From: Candidatus Parabacteroides intestinigallinarum
Lineage (GTDB): Bacteria; Bacteroidota; Bacteroidia; Bacteroidales; Tannerellaceae
Assembly: GCA_019114945.1 (NCBI GenBank)
Contig: DXEN01000004.1
Coordinates: 1 to 37,119, forward strand
Length of the DNA: 37,119 bases
Direction of reading: 5' to 3'
Made by a program: the position numbers and the translations under genes. The stretch's first letter is position 1. Every line of letters begins with the position of its first letter. Below, piece after piece: positions 34,677-37,119 of this stretch. The notes beneath the pieces were generated by a model, which ran no database searches, had not been told where the DNA came from, and saw only the letters and a list, made by a program, of their open reading frames with translations.

Positions 34677-34765
34677 CCGGATGCACATAGGTGACTTCCG
34701 TGACGCACGTATGTGTCTTTCCGGATACACATAGGTGCGTTGCCGTATGCACGTATGTGCCTTTT
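34677..34765. repeat. Four imperfect 22-nt dyad repeats between convergent AraC-type genes
   Basis: Units begin with CCG at 34677, 34698, 34721 and 34743 (lengths 21, 23, 22, 23). Units 1 and 3 carry CACATAGGTG, units 2 and 4 carry CACGTATGTG, so the array reads as two copies of a 44-nt pair. The fourth unit has the cleanest dyad (GCACGTATGTGC) and a T run on the plus strand. It fills the whole gap between the two stop codons. Confidence 0.7.
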
Positions 34766-34769
34766 CTCG

Positions 34770-35621
34770 CTATGAGCGCAACTCGGTGGGCGATTTCCCG
34801 AAGTGCTCCCGGCAGAACGTGGAGAGGTAATTGCCCGTGAGTTTATATTTTTCCGCTAATTCCGCGATCGACATCTTTGTCTGGGTGATATCGTGCAGCA
34901 ACCGTTCTTTCCGCTTTTGGATCAGCCATTGTTTTACCGACATGCCGAAGGCGGATTGGAATTTCCGTTTGAGGGTGGAGATGGAGATGTTCATCTTGTA
35001 GGCTAATTCCTTTACGCTGTCGGCGTTGGAGTAGACTTTCAGCACCTGCGCCTTAAACTCGTGGTCGCCGGTGAACGCTTGCGTGAAGAACGCGGCCAGC
35101 TCGCCCTTGGCGTACAGCTCGCGTAATACCGAGAGTACCAGTTCCGTCTTGAGCCGTTGCACATAAGGGCTCAGGATGCCCGCTCGCATCATCTCTTGTA
35201 TCGTATGCAGCTCGCGGAGCAACAATGCCTGGAGAGGCAATACGGGGATGCGTTTCCTCTCCCGCGAGGGGGAGTCGGACACGATGTCGGCCATCCTTTT
35301 GTATAGCGTCTCAAGGGGAGGGGCGCAACGTAGCAGCGTCACTTCCGTAATCGCCCGCATATAGAAATTGTCGCCCGCGAGCACTAAGAACATATGTCCC
35401 TCGTCTACCGGTTGATTCTCGATCCCGGCCGTGGAGAAATACAAATTCCCTGAAAGGACGAAGAGGAGCGTCAAGCGTTCCACCTTCTCCTGCGCGATGG
35501 ATTGGTCGGCTTTGACGTGTGTCAATCCTAAGATAGGTACCTCGCCGGGAAGGGTGTTGCCCGATGCCCGTTGATCGTTCCGATAATTTGATCTGTTCAA
35601 CATTCCTTGTTCTTTTTCCAT
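34770..35621 (-). CDS. AraC-type transcription regulator, copy 2
   Basis: 283 residues. Sensor-like N-terminal region (LTLLFVLSGNLYFSTAGIENQPVDEGHMFLVLAG), a linker with KTELVLSVLRELYAKGELAAFFTQAF resembling copy 1, then the AraC double HTH (about 190-282): VKELAYKMNISISTLKRKFQSAFGMSVKQWL and IAELAEKYKLTGNYLSTFCREHFGKSPTELR. It converges on copy 1. It has its own excellent promoter and a roughly 120-nt leader with two hairpins. DNA target and effector are unknown. Confidence 0.9.
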   Translation of the reverse strand: MEKEQGMLNRSNYRNDQRASGNTLPGEVPILGLTHVKADQSIAQEKVERLTLLFVLSGNLYFSTAGIENQPVDEGHMFLVLAGDNFYMRAITEVTLLRCAPPLETLYKRMADIVSDSPSRERKRIPVLPLQALLLRELHTIQEMMRAGILSPYVQRLKTELVLSVLRELYAKGELAAFFTQAFTGDHEFKAQVLKVYSNADSVKELAYKMNISISTLKRKFQSAFGMSVKQWLIQKRKERLLHDITQTKMSIAELAEKYKLTGNYLSTFCREHFGKSPTELRS

Positions 35622-35654
35622 AATAATCTACGTTTTTTTCGTGGTTTCCTATGC

Positions 35655-35688
35655 CCGGCCCCAAGCCACCAAAGGGTGGTGGAGCCGG
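35655..35688 (-). promoter_or_regulatory. Leader hairpin of the second AraC-type gene
   Basis: In the transcript, CCGGCTCC (35688-35681) pairs with GGGGCCGG (35662-35655) with one mismatch, and CCACC (79-75) pairs with GGTGG (70-66) within. A smaller hairpin, TCCCC with GGGGA (35717-35731), lies earlier in the leader. An attenuator or stability element is possible; no known riboswitch is recognised. Confidence 0.45.
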
Positions 35689-35747
35689 AAAGATGCAATG
35701 TGTATAAATGTTGAATTCCCCGTAATGGGGACGGCCAAATGATGAGA

Positions 35748-35778
35748 CAAATATAGAAGATACATTTGAAAAATCAAA
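35748..35778 (-). promoter_or_regulatory. Promoter of the second AraC-type gene
   Basis: On the minus strand TTTG (35778-35775), 19 nt, TATATTTG (35755-35748): exact matches to both Bacteroidetes boxes. It lies just after the recombinase stop codon region. Confidence 0.78.
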
Positions 35779-35811
35779 GAATACACCCGGTAATTTTCCT
35801 CCTGTTTATGT

Positions 35812-36786
35812 TTAAGTTTCCCGGATGGGCTCGCGAGGGGTGGTCAGGGTGGCGATGACCTTCCGGTTGGCCGCCGCTACGGTTCCCGTGTCCAAGGAGG
35901 TAAGGTAAATCATGGTCGTAGATACGTTGTTGTGCCCCATCGCCTCGCAAATGACGTTATCCGCCACGCCCGATTGCCGGGCGAGCGAGGCCCAGGTATG
36001 GCGGCTGACGTACGAGGTGAGCGGCTCGTCGAGGCCGACGAGCCGGGCGACCCGCGCCAATCGGCGGTTGTATGTGCGCAACGCGCTGGAGTAAAGTATC
36101 GTCCTTTTCCGCTTCGGGTCGTAAAGTATGGGGAAGAGGTAGGGGCAATCCGGGTCCTTTACCCGGTAGCGCTTGATAATCGCGTTGGCCAGCGCGTGGA
36201 CGTATACCTTCAAGGACTGGTTGGTCTTGCGCCGTTGGTAGGCGATGTGATTGCCTTGGAGTTGCTTCTTGGTCAGGAGGGCGATGTCGACGAATGGCAT
36301 TCCTTGCATATACAGGCTGAAAAGAAACAAGTCGCGGGCGAAAGCCGTCTTTTCATCGTTCGGAAAGGACAATTGGACGAGGTCTTGCGCCACCTCGCTA
36401 TCCAATGCCCGCTTGCGTGTCTTTTCCAGTCCGGTGAATACCTTCCGGAAGGGGCGTTTGTCGGTCGTCAGGATTCCCTCGTCGAGCGCGTAATTGTAGA
36501 CGGCCCGCAGGGAGCGGTTGTAGAGGGAGATGGTATTCATCGTCAGTCCTTTTTCGGTCAGGTAACTTTGGAAATCGCGCATCAAGCCGGCCGATAAGTC
36601 GCCAATCGCGAGGTCTTTATTCGCTCGGAAGTCTCGGAAGTGCTTCAGCGCGCACGCGTAGTTATTCGCCGTTTTTAGTTTTTTCGAATCCTTGAAATGG
36701 GCGATTCGTTTTTCTACCAGTTGGAAGCAGCTGGCTTTTCCCATTTGTTTTTCATTCTTTTTGCCTTGTGGCACCCTTTTCTTCAT
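35812..36786 (-). CDS. Tyrosine recombinase (site-specific integrase)
   Basis: 324 residues. N-terminal SAM-like DNA-binding domain (TANNYACALKHFRDFR; TMNTISLYNRSLRAVYNYALDEGIL) and a C-terminal catalytic domain: K187 in YQRRKTNQ, R262-H263 in SYVSRHTWAS, H285 in EAMGHNNVSTT and nucleophile Y294 in MIYL. The first catalytic Arg, expected in the SLYxRGMPFVDIA-type block, reads Q161 (MQGMPF). Such Bacteroides-type recombinases serve mobile elements or flip nearby promoters. Here the inverted-repeat promoter 2 kb away makes a DNA-invertase role attractive, though an element integrase is equally open. An Rpn-type gene starts divergently 174 nt away. Confidence 0.9.
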   Translation of the reverse strand: MKKRVPQGKKNEKQMGKASCFQLVEKRIAHFKDSKKLKTANNYACALKHFRDFRANKDLAIGDLSAGLMRDFQSYLTEKGLTMNTISLYNRSLRAVYNYALDEGILTTDKRPFRKVFTGLEKTRKRALDSEVAQDLVQLSFPNDEKTAFARDLFLFSLYMQGMPFVDIALLTKKQLQGNHIAYQRRKTNQSLKVYVHALANAIIKRYRVKDPDCPYLFPILYDPKRKRTILYSSALRTYNRRLARVARLVGLDEPLTSYVSRHTWASLARQSGVADNVICEAMGHNNVSTTMIYLTSLDTGTVAAANRKVIATLTTPREPIRET

Positions 36787-36824
36787 ATGCTTACCTTATT
36801 ATATATTATGAATAGTTTTAACTC

Positions 36825-36844
36825 CATAAAGGTACTTCTTTATG
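36825..36844 (-). promoter_or_regulatory. Dyad overlapping a -7-like box of the recombinase gene
   Basis: CATAAAG (36825-36831) and CTTTATG (36838-36844) are perfect inverted repeats with a 6-nt spacer. The minus-strand TACCTTTA (36834-36827), one base from TAnnTTTG, overlaps the left arm, about 40 nt before the ATG. No good -33 box is seen. It could be an operator for self-control. Confidence 0.4.
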
Positions 36845-36881
36845 AAGAGGAAGATGCCGTGTTAAAAAACATCCCGCGATT

Positions 36882-36912
36882 CTTGTGAGTTCGGCGTAAA
36901 AGATTACCTTTG
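36882..36912 (+). promoter_or_regulatory. Promoter of the Rpn-family gene
   Basis: CTTG (36882-36885), 19 nt, TACCTTTG (36905-36912), 48 nt before the ATG. Confidence 0.65.
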
Positions 36913-36960
36913 TGGTGAGAATACATATAGGAATAATAACATTAAAAAACAGACTTGACT

Positions 36961-37119
36961 ATGGGAAAATTCGTAAATCCCTTCACGGATGTGGGGTTCA
37001 AGGTGATCTTCGGATCGGAATTAAGTAAGGATTTGCTTATCGCGTTCCTGAACGAGCTGCTCTTGGGCGAGCACGAGATCGAGGATTTGTCCTTCCTCGA
37101 CAAGGAGGATTGGGCGGAC
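36961..37119 (+). CDS. Rpn-family recombination-promoting nuclease / putative transposase, 5' part only
   Basis: 53 codons before the window ends. MGKFVNPFTDVGFKVIFGSE followed by SKDLLIAFLNELLLGEHEIEDLSFLD is the standard opening of the PD-(D/E)XK nuclease family once called transposase_31 (Rpn). These proteins cleave DNA and promote RecA-independent recombination in E. coli. The catalytic core and C-terminus are outside the window, so intactness cannot be judged. Confidence 0.85.
   Translation, partial: MGKFVNPFTDVGFKVIFGSELSKDLLIAFLNELLLGEHEIEDLSFLDKEDWAD

Noticed and set aside
35622-35811. Second invertible promoter, upstream of the second AraC-type gene
   Set aside because: The promoter is good, but I find no inverted repeat longer than 5 bp flanking it.

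Overview
The window is a stretch of chromosome from the order Bacteroidales, most like Parabacteroides/Tannerellaceae. The genus is inferred; the order is well supported. The evidence is the Bacteroidetes promoter pattern (TTTG-like box, 19-21 nt, then TAnnTTTG), a serine palmitoyltransferase for sphingolipids, Bacteroidetes-only families (DUF2851, DUF5606, DUF5690, FtsL_2-like), a dcw cluster without murF, and a Bacteroides-type tyrosine recombinase. Coding DNA is fairly GC-rich with heavy TTG-Leu use, so many long antisense frames are open but are only shadows. Intergenic DNA is AT-rich and full of dyads.

Layout: the 3' end of a 5S rRNA and its terminator (1-120); a PiT phosphate transporter (242-2497); an unrecognised HTH-type protein on the minus strand (2635-3528); a damaged phosphonate locus (3707-6297), where a DUF5690 transporter and phnX have been joined by a deletion while phnW is intact; DUF2851 and mlaF-mlaE on the minus strand (6281-9157); a structured 470-nt gap; spt (minus) divergent from a lipid kinase (plus); trmN6 (minus); lon and a DUF5606 gene (plus); and a very strong GC hairpin that separates these from the cell-wall and division genes.

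From 16149 to 31172 lies the dcw cluster in one direction: rsmH, ftsL-like, ftsI (PASTA), murE, mraY, murD, ftsW, murG, murC, ftsQ, ftsA, ftsZ. It makes lipid II from UDP-MurNAc-dipeptide, supplies the septal glycosyltransferase and transpeptidase, and encodes the divisome scaffold. It has tight junctions (4-nt overlaps ftsW/murG and murC/ftsQ), one main promoter candidate before rsmH, and a second possible entry before murC within a four-copy 22-bp dyad array. A YqeY-domain gene and a cstA-like transporter follow.

From 33080 to the end is an accessory region: degenerate repeats, a putative invertible promoter (217 bp bounded by perfect 21-bp inverted repeats, promoter inside, pointing at an AraC-type gene), a second convergent AraC-type paralogue, a tyrosine recombinase, and the start of an Rpn-family nuclease cut by the window end. 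The best candidate for a little-described system is this module: AraC-type regulator behind a phase-variable promoter, paralogous partner, and nearby recombinase. The second notable item is the 22-bp dyad array before murC.
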